A stretch of DNA of 24,106 nucleotides, taken from Gammaproteobacteria bacterium UBA7449. Its GTDB lineage: Bacteria > Pseudomonadota > Gammaproteobacteria > Pseudomonadales > Pseudohongiellaceae. The notes beneath the pieces were generated by a model. The model did no database searches, was not told where the DNA came from, and was given only the letters and a program-made list of their open reading frames with translations. Positions 7,254 to 15,028 of the stretch are shown here, one piece after another. Location of the stretch: assembly GCA_002477465.1 (NCBI GenBank), contig DLPV01000043.1:50640-74745 (forward strand), in the 5' to 3' direction. Numbering within the stretch: position 1 is the first letter of the stretch; each line of letters begins with the position of its first letter. The position numbers and the translations under genes were made by a program.

Positions 7254-8399
7254 TTGGAAAAATTTAAGGATATAAGGCCTTACCAGGACCCGGAAACACG
7301 CCCGGTTCTGGATAAGCTGATGACCGATCCCGAATTCCTGGACAGTATTGCTCGCTTTTATTACCCGCGCCTGACACGCCTGTTTCCCAAATTCATGAAA
7401 GGCGCCGCCAGCAAAAAGTTGCGTGGTCAGGTCAAAGATGTGCATGACGTCAAATCCATGCAGGACGTTATCGCGGTGTACATGGACAAGATGATCCACG
7501 ACACCACGACAGACCTGAGCAACTCCGGGATGGATTCACTTAAATCCGATCGCAGCTACCTGTTTGTCAGCAATCACCGCGATATCACCATGGACCCTGC
7601 TTTTGTGAATTACATGCTGTACCACGGCGGCTTAGAGACCCTGCAGATTGCCATCGGGGATAATCTGTTGAAAAAACCGTTCGTCACCGATCTGATGCGA
7701 CTGAACAAGAGCTTTATAGTGGCGCGCTCAGCTAAGGGGCGTGAGTTGTTACAGTCCTTGAAGCTGCTCTCAGAGTATATTCATCACTGTATTGAGACAG
7801 GTCAGAATGTCTGGATTGCCCAGCGCGAAGGCCGCGCTAAAGATGGAATAGACCGCACGGATCCGGCACTGTTGAAAATGCTGGCGATGGGTAAACGGGA
7901 TCTGCCCCTGGCGGGTAGCCTGCGCCAACTACACATCGTCCCGGTGTCGATCTCCTACGAATATGATGCCTGTGACGTCATGAAGGCCACCGAGCTGCGG
8001 GAGATTCAGGAACACGGCAGTTTTACCAAGACCGATGATTCCGATATCAAAAGCATTGTGACGGGCATGATTGGTTTCAAGGGCAAGGTGCATGTGGCCT
8101 TCGGTAAGGAACTGGCGTTGACCAGTGATGACCCGGAAGTGATCGCTGCCCAGATTGATGATCAGATCGTTAATAACTATGTGCTGTCGGACAGCAATTA
8201 CCTGGCCCTGGAACGCCTCATGCAGGACGGTATGGTGCCTCTGCACAAGTTGCGAGACATTCCCGAGCCAGACGAGATCGATCGCGGTGCACGCAAGAGG
8301 TTTGAGAAACGCCTGAATGCTGTAGACCCCAAGCTACACCGCCATTTCCTCTGCAGTTACGCCAATCCAGTGCTCAATAAACTTGGGATTGTAGACTAG
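7254..8399 (+). CDS. PlsC/PlsB-like glycerolipid acyltransferase
   Basis: This is a 381-residue member of the PlsC/LPLAT acyltransferase superfamily, which transfers fatty acyl groups to glycerol phosphate or lyso-phospholipids at the inner membrane face. Motif I appears as LFVSNHRDITMDPAF (103-117), and a motif III-like WIAQREGRAKDG at 187-198, followed by HIVPVSISYEYD (227-238), the usual motif IV region. Motif I reads His-X5-Asp rather than the classical His-X4-Asp, as in a divergent subgroup with NHRDI..D that I recall from Bacteroidetes and marine gammaproteobacteria. No obvious transmembrane helix is present. The start codon is TTG, chosen because AAGGA lies seven bases upstream and no in-frame ATG precedes the conserved region. 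Whether it acts on glycerol-3-phosphate, lysophosphatidate or something else is unknown. Confidence 0.82.
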   Translation: MEKFKDIRPYQDPETRPVLDKLMTDPEFLDSIARFYYPRLTRLFPKFMKGAASKKLRGQVKDVHDVKSMQDVIAVYMDKMIHDTTTDLSNSGMDSLKSDRSYLFVSNHRDITMDPAFVNYMLYHGGLETLQIAIGDNLLKKPFVTDLMRLNKSFIVARSAKGRELLQSLKLLSEYIHHCIETGQNVWIAQREGRAKDGIDRTDPALLKMLAMGKRDLPLAGSLRQLHIVPVSISYEYDACDVMKATELREIQEHGSFTKTDDSDIKSIVTGMIGFKGKVHVAFGKELALTSDDPEVIAAQIDDQIVNNYVLSDSNYLALERLMQDGMVPLHKLRDIPEPDEIDRGARKRFEKRLNAVDPKLHRHFLCSYANPVLNKLGIVD

Positions 8400-8417
8400 C
8401 GCGCTCTCCAGCGCGCT
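8398..8417. terminator. GC-rich hairpin between convergent genes
   Basis: The self-complementary octamer AGCGCGCT occurs twice (8398-8405 and 8410-8417) around CTCC, giving an eight-base stem with a four-base loop. It overlaps the stop codon of the acyltransferase gene and lies 18 bases from the stop of the convergent DUF349 gene. It may end transcription from either side. There is no T-run, so a classical intrinsic terminator is not shown. Confidence 0.4.
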
Positions 8418-8434
8418 GCCGCTTCGAAATCGGG

Positions 8435-10804
8435 TTAGTGTCTGAGCAGGCGCTGCAAACTCAGTTGCAGACGCTCCCGTAATTGCTCGGATTTTTCGTG
8501 TGCGAGAGGCCCGATACAGAGACTGCGTAATCGACTGTCCTGGGCGAGGCGATTGTTCTCTTGCTGGCTGGGTTTGGATTGGCCAAATCCCGTTTGCAAT
8601 TGCGACAACTGCAGCGCCATGCGCTGGGCCTGGTCAGACTCAGGCGTGTCGACCCCGGCCCTAATTTCAAGCGCAATGCACAATCCCCGCAGTGCTGTCT
8701 CTGCCTGCTGGCTCTGGGCGGCATAATTTGCGGCGTTCTGACAGGACTGGATCAGACTGGCTCTTGTCTGGAGCAGGCTATCGTAAGTCTCTTTGCCTGT
8801 TAGCTCCAACTGCTGCCACGCTTCAACATCAAACTCTGAGCGGGCCTTTTCGAAAGCCGCTTCGTCCTTGCACTGGAGCAGCTTGTCTTCGACATCAACT
8901 AAATGTCCGATGCCAGCATTTATGCGATCCATGAGCTGTTGACTCTTCTTGTCAGGCAGCGTCTTAAAACGGGTATCCAGGGAGCGTTTAAGATTATTGA
9001 AGCGGTCCAGCAATTTGCTGCGTTGTTTCCTGATGCGCTGATCCAAAGCGCCAGAGAAAGCCAGCACCTGTTCATTGAAATCAGCCCTGGCTTTGCGCAG
9101 ATCTTCATCATTCAGTTCTGTTAGCGCGGATAATTTATTCAGGATCTGATTCAGTTCCTGCTCAGCCTGTTTGATGGAAGCGGCGCGCTGATCTCTCTCT
9201 TCGCTGCGCTTTGAAAAAATCTTGTCGCAGGCTGCCCGAAATTGTTCCCACAGCTTCTTGTCTTCCTTGAATGAAGTAGGGCCCGCAGTTTTCCATTCCT
9301 GTTGCAGTTGCTTCGCGGTGTTCATTGCCTGTTGTTTGTCTTCAAGTTCAACCAACTGCTCGGCGCGCTGGATCAGGTCTTTTTTCTTGTCCAAGTTACC
9401 ACGGCTCAGATCTTTGCGCTGTTTACGGATCTTATTGACGAGGTCGTAGTAACGCTTCTGCAGCGTTTTAATCCTGGATTGTTCCACTGGCGCATAGCGT
9501 TTCCAGTCTGCATCCGCAGAGCTGAGAAGCTTGTTTAGCGTCGCGACATCTATGTCGGTTTCCTTAAAGCGCTCGATTTCCTGCTCGAGAGATTCAATTA
9601 GCGCCTTGCGGGCTTTGTGATTCTCTGCCATCTGCTGCTTACGTTGTTTGAAGTACTCCTTGCAGGGTTCGTAGGCTTTATCAGAGAACTGCTTGAACTG
9701 AGCCCACAATTCTTCATTCTGGTTCGAACGACCAAGGTTTTTCCATTCGGCGTGAAATTTGCTGATGCGCTTGGCCTTGTCGCCCGCATTCATTTTTGAT
9801 TCGATCAGCTGCTGCATGTGCTGAATGAGCTCTTTTTTCTTCTCAGTGGCAGCAAATATTTTCCAGTCCCGGAGTTCATCAATCTTGGTTTTGAAGGGCG
9901 CGATTAGTGCTTTGATTCGAGCCCGAATTTCACCGCTGGTATTGCTCAGGTTACCCTGAATTTTGTCCCAGGCCGGCAGTGCCTCATGGGATTGTCCATC
10001 CGCAAGAGCCTGCTCCAGTGTGGCGGTGAGCTCTCTCGTCGCTGTTTCCAGTTGCAGTTGATGACCGCCGTTCTCTTCAAATTTAGCGCTGAGCGCTGCG
10101 GCGAGGTTGGCGTGATTAGCAAGTAATTCGGTCTGCTCTGCGGGAATCAGTTTACGCAGCCGGTTGACCCGATTCTCCACCGTCACCAGGCGCGTCGTAT
10201 TTTTAATACTCAGGGCCTCCAGTTCCGCGCTTAGCACAGTGATTTCAGCAGCAAAGTCTACAGGGTCAGCATTGACTGTCGGATCGATGGGGGTATTGCC
10301 GGGCGACTCGGGGGTTTCCGTCTCGGCTGGTTGCTTGGCGGGTTCGGCTTCGGCGAATTCAGCTGCTTTCTCAATCACGGATTCAGCCGAGGCTGCGGAT
10401 TCAGTCTCGAGTTTTGTCTCTGTCTCTGGCTCTGACGCTGCATCGAGTTGAGGGACATTTGCCTTTTGTTGCTTTTGCTGCCTGCCTTTTTTCACAGCTG
10501 GCTTAGCTTTCGCTGCGGTGCCAGCTTCCGCCTGGGTGGCATCATTTGGAGCCGGCGGCTCTGCTGCATCAGCGCTGGTCCCAGAGCTTTGCGTGGGCGA
10601 AGGAGGCGGTGACGACGGAGGTGAGGGATCAAGCGGGGAAGCATCCGAGCCTGCAGGCGCGGCGCTTTCTTTTATTATGGATTCGGAATCCGCTGCCGTG
10701 TCTTTCGTCTCTAAACTGGTCTCCGCAACGTCTGGCACCTGGGCTTGCTCAGTCGATTCGGGGCTGGGGCTATCAGCTGATGATTCAGGCGTTGATTTGC
10801 TCAT
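8435..10804 (-). CDS. DUF349 domain protein with long disordered N-terminus
   Basis: The protein has 789 residues. Residues 1-185 are low-complexity, rich in Ser, Pro, Glu, Ala and Thr with a Lys/Gln patch at 104-115 (KKGRQQKQQK), so probably disordered. The remainder is nearly all helical and highly charged, with at least two DUF349 repeats: one with EWKNLGR (353-359) and LWAQFKQFSDKAYE (366-379), another with EWKTAGP (503-509) and LWEQFRAACDKIF (518-530). A third, weaker unit may be the region around 420-460 (DADWKRYAPV). DUF349 has no established function known to me; the helical, DNA-repair-flanked context gives only a hint. It is cytosolic by composition. The gene is divergent from dinG with 260 bases between. 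No strong Shine-Dalgarno precedes the ATG. Confidence 0.85.
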   Translation of the reverse strand: MSKSTPESSADSPSPESTEQAQVPDVAETSLETKDTAADSESIIKESAAPAGSDASPLDPSPPSSPPPSPTQSSGTSADAAEPPAPNDATQAEAGTAAKAKPAVKKGRQQKQQKANVPQLDAASEPETETKLETESAASAESVIEKAAEFAEAEPAKQPAETETPESPGNTPIDPTVNADPVDFAAEITVLSAELEALSIKNTTRLVTVENRVNRLRKLIPAEQTELLANHANLAAALSAKFEENGGHQLQLETATRELTATLEQALADGQSHEALPAWDKIQGNLSNTSGEIRARIKALIAPFKTKIDELRDWKIFAATEKKKELIQHMQQLIESKMNAGDKAKRISKFHAEWKNLGRSNQNEELWAQFKQFSDKAYEPCKEYFKQRKQQMAENHKARKALIESLEQEIERFKETDIDVATLNKLLSSADADWKRYAPVEQSRIKTLQKRYYDLVNKIRKQRKDLSRGNLDKKKDLIQRAEQLVELEDKQQAMNTAKQLQQEWKTAGPTSFKEDKKLWEQFRAACDKIFSKRSEERDQRAASIKQAEQELNQILNKLSALTELNDEDLRKARADFNEQVLAFSGALDQRIRKQRSKLLDRFNNLKRSLDTRFKTLPDKKSQQLMDRINAGIGHLVDVEDKLLQCKDEAAFEKARSEFDVEAWQQLELTGKETYDSLLQTRASLIQSCQNAANYAAQSQQAETALRGLCIALEIRAGVDTPESDQAQRMALQLSQLQTGFGQSKPSQQENNRLAQDSRLRSLCIGPLAHEKSEQLRERLQLSLQRLLRH

Positions 10805-10902
10805 TGTCTCTGATCTACGAAGGGTTGTTGCGAAAACGATTCGGGTGGCGCTGCCGAACGGCTAATTGCTTCAAGGGTTTGCTTGCGATAAATGGAGAGC
10901 GC

Positions 10903-10931
10903 AGTTTAACAGAACTTCTTGCGTCTGTGAC
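10903..10931 (-). promoter_or_regulatory. Candidate promoter of the DUF349 gene
   Basis: On the minus strand, GTCACA (10931-10926, four of six -35 bases), 17 bases, then TAAACT (10908-10903, four of six -10 bases). The leader would be about 90 bases. Moderate match only; it is the best pair in this part of the intergenic region. Confidence 0.35.
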
Positions 10932-11010
10932 TGTGTGCGGCATCAAGAGCGATTTGGCTGGTAATCGGTGGACTTGCAGGACTAATATCCCGACGAGTGT
11001 GAGACTGGGT

Positions 11011-11016
11011 TATACT
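11011..11016 (+). promoter_or_regulatory. Candidate -10 element of dinG
   Basis: TATACT matches five of six -10 bases and is followed by TGCGCCCC. No good -35 is found at 16-18 bases, so the assignment rests on the -10 and its place 49 bases before the dinG start. dinG genes of some bacteria are LexA-controlled. I see no CTGT-N8-ACAG LexA box in the 10805-11064 gap. Confidence 0.3.
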
Positions 11017-11064
11017 TGCGCCCCGTGAAAACCATCCTAAGTCCTCCCTGCCCGGAACCCTTAT

Positions 11065-13212
11065 ATGCTGGCAGATGAAGTTAAAGATCTGATCCAGTCC
11101 AGTTATCGGCAGCTGCTTAAATCCAGGGATTTGATCCCACGCTATGGTCAGCGGCAGATGATCGCTGAGATCGCCAAGCAACTAGCGGTGATAAATCCGG
11201 ATAAAGCCGAAGCGGGGGATGACGATGCAGTCACTGGGCCTGTCTGTGTGATTGAGGCCGGGACTGGTACTGGCAAAACCCTCGCCTATCTTCTGGCCAC
11301 CATCCCGCTAGCGCAAGCCCTCAAGCTCAAGGTTGTCATTGCGACAGCGACAGTGGCCTTGCAGGAACAGGTCATGCTCAAAGATATTCCGGAGCTGCAG
11401 GAGGGGTCTGACTTCCAGTTCAGTGTTGCCCTGGCCAAAGGGCGTGGTCGCTATCTCTGTCTGTCGAAGTTGGATGGCTTGCTGGAACCCAACGACAGCC
11501 TCCAGGCCATGATGGATCTCTATGGTGATGATCCTGGCAGTTACGGTGAACCCGATTCCAGCCTGTATCAGGAAATGCTGGATGCGCTGACCGATGGCAG
11601 CTGGGAAGGCGATCGGGATGACTGGAAGCGACCGCTGTCGGATCAGGACTGGCGACCACTGACTGTGGACAATGCACAGTGCCTGGGTGCGCGCTGTAGC
11701 AATTTTCGTCAGTGTTATTTTTTCAAGGCCCGGGATTCGTTAGATAAGGCCGATGTTATCGTGAGCAATCACGATCTGGTGCTGTCTGATCTGGCGCTTG
11801 GAGGCGGTGCGATTCTGCCGGAGCCCGAGCAGTGTATCTATATTTTTGATGAGGCTCATCACTTGCCGGTGAAGAGCAATAACCACTTTGCAGTCAATAC
11901 ACGTATTAGAGCCACCCGTGGTTGGCTGGAACGCAGCGGCGATCTGCTGGGCCAACTGCTGAGTGACGACTTTATAGTGGCCAAGAACAGAGAACAATAC
12001 TCAGGTTTGCAGGAATCATTGCTGCAGCGCCTCGAAGACGCCTGGCTGTTGCTCCAACCCTTGTTCCAGGAGCAAGGTGATTTTCATGACAATCGCAGTC
12101 GGTTTACGTTTCCTTTGGGCGTTATCCCGCCTGAGATTCAGGATGTCGCTGGAAACCTGCTGGCTGATTTTTCGCGGCTAGCGGTATTGCTGAGCGGGAT
12201 CGCAGATGAACTAAAAATTGAATTGGAGGAAGCATCGGACCTGGACAGAAAACAGCAGGCCGAGCAATTCTTTCCACTGGTCGGCAGCGCTGCCCGTCGC
12301 GCCGAGGCCACTGCGGCGTTGTGGTACAGCTACACACACGCCGACAACCCTGGCTCTCCGCCCACCGCACGCTGGATGGTCCACATCGAAGACGACAGCC
12401 AGATTGAAATGTTGCTGTCAGCCAGTCCGGTGCTAGCGGCCGAAAATCTGAAAGAGAAGCTGTGGGAGCGCTGTGCTGGTGCAGTTCTGACCTCGGCGAC
12501 GCTATCAGCCCTCGGCAGCTTCGAGTTACTTACTCTGCGGGCTGGCTTGCCCGAGGCAACCTTCTACCTGAGTATTCCCAGCCCTTTTGATTTTGGCAAT
12601 GCGGCGACCCTGTCGATTCCGAAGCTGTCCTGCGAACCATCAGACACCGAGAAGCACACCGAAGTCATAGTGAACGCCTTGCCGCAGCTACTGGAAGAAC
12701 CTATCGCAGCGCTGATGCTGTTTTCCAGTCGAAGACAGATGCAGGACGTCATGCAGCGCTTACCGGATGACTTGGCAGACCTGGTTTTGTGCCAGGATGA
12801 CTACCAGAAGGCACAGCTATTGAAATACCACCGTCAGCGGGTCGAACAGGGGGAGGGCAGCCTGATCTTTGGCCTGGCCAGTTTCGCTGAAGGCGTAGAT
12901 CTGCCAGGCAAATATTGCACCCATGTTCTGATCGCAAAGATACCGTTTGCGGTGCCCAATGATCCTATCGAAAACACCTTGGCAGACTGGGTTGAGCAGC
13001 AGGGCAAGAATCCTTTCATTACCCTGGCAGTTCCTGACGCAGCATTCAGGCTGGTGCAGGCAAGTGGGCGCCTGTTGCGAAGTGAGGCTGACAGTGGCCG
13101 CATCACACTATTCGATGAGCGTATAGTCACTAAGCGCTATGGCAAGCAAATTCTTGCATCGCTGCCGCCCTATCGTCAGGAAGTTTTTACCGAAAGCTTC
13201 ACTGCCGATTAA
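11065..13212 (+). CDS. dinG: ATP-dependent DNA helicase DinG
   Basis: DinG is an XPD-like superfamily 2 helicase that unwinds 5'-tailed DNA, R-loops and G-quadruplexes. The 715-residue protein shows Walker A EAGTGTGKT (64-72), four Fe-S cluster cysteines (Cys132 in RYLC, then Cys206, Cys211 and Cys217 in the QCLGARCSNFRQCYF segment), DEAH (262-265), LTSAT (475-479), EGVDLPG (609-615) and motif VI QASGRLLR (665-672). All key elements are intact and the length is normal for DinG; YoaA is shorter and less likely. The N-terminus is accepted at the ATG at 11065, although only a weak GGAA lies upstream. It is divergent from the DUF349 gene and followed by 303 non-coding bases. Confidence 0.95.
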   Translation: MLADEVKDLIQSSYRQLLKSRDLIPRYGQRQMIAEIAKQLAVINPDKAEAGDDDAVTGPVCVIEAGTGTGKTLAYLLATIPLAQALKLKVVIATATVALQEQVMLKDIPELQEGSDFQFSVALAKGRGRYLCLSKLDGLLEPNDSLQAMMDLYGDDPGSYGEPDSSLYQEMLDALTDGSWEGDRDDWKRPLSDQDWRPLTVDNAQCLGARCSNFRQCYFFKARDSLDKADVIVSNHDLVLSDLALGGGAILPEPEQCIYIFDEAHHLPVKSNNHFAVNTRIRATRGWLERSGDLLGQLLSDDFIVAKNREQYSGLQESLLQRLEDAWLLLQPLFQEQGDFHDNRSRFTFPLGVIPPEIQDVAGNLLADFSRLAVLLSGIADELKIELEEASDLDRKQQAEQFFPLVGSAARRAEATAALWYSYTHADNPGSPPTARWMVHIEDDSQIEMLLSASPVLAAENLKEKLWERCAGAVLTSATLSALGSFELLTLRAGLPEATFYLSIPSPFDFGNAATLSIPKLSCEPSDTEKHTEVIVNALPQLLEEPIAALMLFSSRRQMQDVMQRLPDDLADLVLCQDDYQKAQLLKYHRQRVEQGEGSLIFGLASFAEGVDLPGKYCTHVLIAKIPFAVPNDPIENTLADWVEQQGKNPFITLAVPDAAFRLVQASGRLLRSEADSGRITLFDERIVTKRYGKQILASLPPYRQEVFTESFTAD

Positions 13213-13515
13213 AGACCTCGATTTTCAGGGCCCGATTGCCGCAGGAGGTTGGGGACTCTTGCAGTATATGACCGGTGATCTCCTGCAACATGGAATCTGC
13301 ATCAGTTTCGTCTTTGCTACTGAATGTGATGGGGTCGAAAACGGGACTGTCCAGCAGTCCCACTGCGATTCGTCAAATGCGAAATCTAAATTCACTAATA
13401 AACACGCCGTAAACTCTGCACCGGCGCTACTACTTTTATTCAGTATAGGAGAGAATTTTTTCCGGCAGCGGATCGTGAGTGCAAAAGCTACGAGTTTTTT
13501 ATGGGAAATCGCGAC
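13213..13515. other. Intergenic region with a perfect hairpin
   Basis: No supported gene lies between dinG and the convergent small membrane-protein gene. A seven-base perfect stem, GGGACTG (13343-13349) and CAGTCCC (13355-13361) around TCCAG, is present. A longer-range pair GCAGGAG (13241-13247) and CTCCTGC (13280-13286) lies close behind dinG. Neither is followed by a T-run. They may help end transcription of dinG or belong to a small untranslated RNA; the sequence does not decide. Confidence 0.35.
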
Positions 13516-13704
13516 TTAGCGTGACTTTTTGCTTTTTAGATGGGTAAACCAGTAGCCAGCGCCGTAGCCCAAGAGCCCACCGCCCAATATAGAGAGCAGA
13601 ACGCTGCCGACATAAGGGCCGAATCCCAGCCCAGTCATCAGGCCGATGGTGATACAAAGTGCATAAGTGCCCTGAGCGGATTGTTTCTTACTGCGTTTGG
13701 ACAT
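13516..13704 (-). CDS. Small glycine-rich membrane protein
   Basis: This is a 62-residue protein with a basic N-terminus (MSKRSKKQ), two hydrophobic helices (about 13-30 and 33-52) separated by a short turn at Gly-Pro-Tyr-Val, and a basic end (HLKSKKSR). By the positive-inside rule both ends face the cytoplasm. The helices carry Gly-zipper spacing (GLMTGLGFG, then GGGLLGYGAG), suggesting tight helix packing or oligomerisation. A near-perfect Shine-Dalgarno, AAGGAGG, lies six bases before the ATG, good evidence that it is translated. It follows the cyclophilin gene by 71 bases on the same strand. I recognise no family; a Gly-zipper small inner-membrane protein is all that can be said. Confidence 0.65.
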   Translation of the reverse strand: MSKRSKKQSAQGTYALCITIGLMTGLGFGPYVGSVLLSILGGGLLGYGAGYWFTHLKSKKSR

Positions 13705-13775
13705 AAGAAGCCTCCTTTTGTTATTGAATCATTTTGACCGTAACTCTGTTTTTGTTTTTAAATTTAGCTTTGATC

Positions 13776-14681
13776 TCAGTTAAGCCTTCGTATTGAATAA
13801 ATCACGCTGCTTTGGGGATTGAACGCGGTAGGGTCGATGGCCATACCGCCGATACGGTCAGCTATATCCATACCCTCAACGACTCTGCCAATGACGGTAT
13901 GCCTCCCGTTTAGCCAATCGGCGTTACGCAGGGCGATAAAAAATTCGGGGCCGTTGCGGTTTGGTCCATCATTTGCCAACGCTACGGTTCCCCGTGATAT
14001 GCCCCGGGTCTGAAGATCGCTCCGATAGGCATAACCTTCATACTCATAGAGGCGCATTACCGTCAGGCCCCGAAGATTAGTCACGATATCGTCCTCAGCA
14101 GAATCCAATTCTGACACTATCTCAACACCCAGTTCACGGTACAGTGGTTCCAACACGCGCTGCGCAAATTCCTCTTGATTGCCGACGTTCAGCATGGGGT
14201 TGATGCTGCCGTCTTCATTCAGGACGGGCAGGCGATCAAGTCCGAGCGCTATGGCGTTAATTTCGTCAGCAAGCATCGGCTCGGGTGCACCTAGGGGATG
14301 GTAGGACGGTGAGCCCCCTTGAATCACAAAATCCGGTAACACCCGATGAAATCGCATGCCGTCATAGTAGCGCGGTGTAAATGTGGCATTGGCGACCTCA
14401 TCAAAAAATTCGACCTGCCCCTCAGCCAATTCTATGAAACGGGCGACATTGTCGGGTGCCTCGTTAGCCAGAAGCTCTACATAAATCGAGCCCTGAGAAG
14501 TCGTCATGAGCATGAGAGGGTTCGCCTGATCTTCCATGGCTTGCCGCGCCGTAGTCAGATCCGCATAGCTGAGGCGAGGAGCAAGGGTCAATAGCAGCGC
14601 AAGCGCAAGCCAAAAACCGCCTGTGCGATAAGCAGGCGAGGATCGCCGCACGGTATTCACTGAAGAATCCCTAGCTCTCAT
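13776..14681 (-). CDS. Exported cyclophilin-type peptidyl-prolyl isomerase
   Basis: The 301-residue protein has a signal peptide (basic to about 20, hydrophobic 22-38, likely cleavage after LSYA at 40), so it is periplasmic. The cyclophilin fold follows: TSQGSIYVELLANEAPDNVARF (given in part), FHRV (Arg113), Phe118, Gln121 in FVIQGG, ANDGPNRNGPEFF (236-248), Trp256 and His261 in WLNGRHTVIGRV. Between the two halves, about 85 extra residues (roughly 150-232) are inserted, containing LYEYEGYAYR, a feature of one cyclophilin subgroup. The position equal to human CypA Gln111 is Glu246. The family catalyses cis-trans proline isomerisation and assists envelope protein folding. The ATG at 14681 overlaps the 3' end of the upstream gene by 11 bases, so the two are translationally linked. 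Confidence 0.9.
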   Translation of the reverse strand: MRARDSSVNTVRRSSPAYRTGGFWLALALLLTLAPRLSYADLTTARQAMEDQANPLMLMTTSQGSIYVELLANEAPDNVARFIELAEGQVEFFDEVANATFTPRYYDGMRFHRVLPDFVIQGGSPSYHPLGAPEPMLADEINAIALGLDRLPVLNEDGSINPMLNVGNQEEFAQRVLEPLYRELGVEIVSELDSAEDDIVTNLRGLTVMRLYEYEGYAYRSDLQTRGISRGTVALANDGPNRNGPEFFIALRNADWLNGRHTVIGRVVEGMDIADRIGGMAIDPTAFNPQSSVIYSIRRLN

Positions 14682-14943
14682 GATGCAGCATCAGAGGGTG
14701 GTCAGCGGGTAGCACTTTGGTCATCCATAGTGCCAGCTTGTGACGCATATTGGGTACGTTCTCATCGTGACTGGCGAGCGGTTGGATCACCTTGTCCTTT
14801 ACCAGCAGCAGGTAGATTGCACGGGCTTTCATGTTCTGATGGTCGGTTGCTTCAAATTTGCCAGCGCCGCGCGCCTCAAAATATCTGCCCCCGACCTTCA
14901 ATGCTTCTTTAAACAAGGCTGCTTCGTTTTTTATTTTTTTCAC
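14671..14943 (-). CDS. DUF5062-like small protein
   Basis: This is a 90-residue soluble protein beginning MKKIKNEAALFKEALKVGGR and containing IYLLLVKDKVIQPL and NMRHKLALWMTKVLP. From memory this matches DUF5062, a family of short gammaproteobacterial proteins (Vibrio, Pseudoalteromonas and relatives) of unknown function; I could not search. The start codon is GTG at 14943, since the family begins with MKK-type residues; no clear Shine-Dalgarno is seen. Its last codons overlap the cyclophilin start by 11 bases, so the two form one transcript. It is likely cytosolic; function unknown. Confidence 0.7.
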   Translation of the reverse strand: MKKIKNEAALFKEALKVGGRYFEARGAGKFEATDHQNMKARAIYLLLVKDKVIQPLASHDENVPNMRHKLALWMTKVLPADHPLMLHHES

Positions 14944-15028
14944 GAGTGAGTTCAGGTTCGGAATTCATTCTGATTGTAGGTTGAATGCTGACGGGATGGC
15001 AACAAGGCGGCGTGGGCGGAGCACCGGC

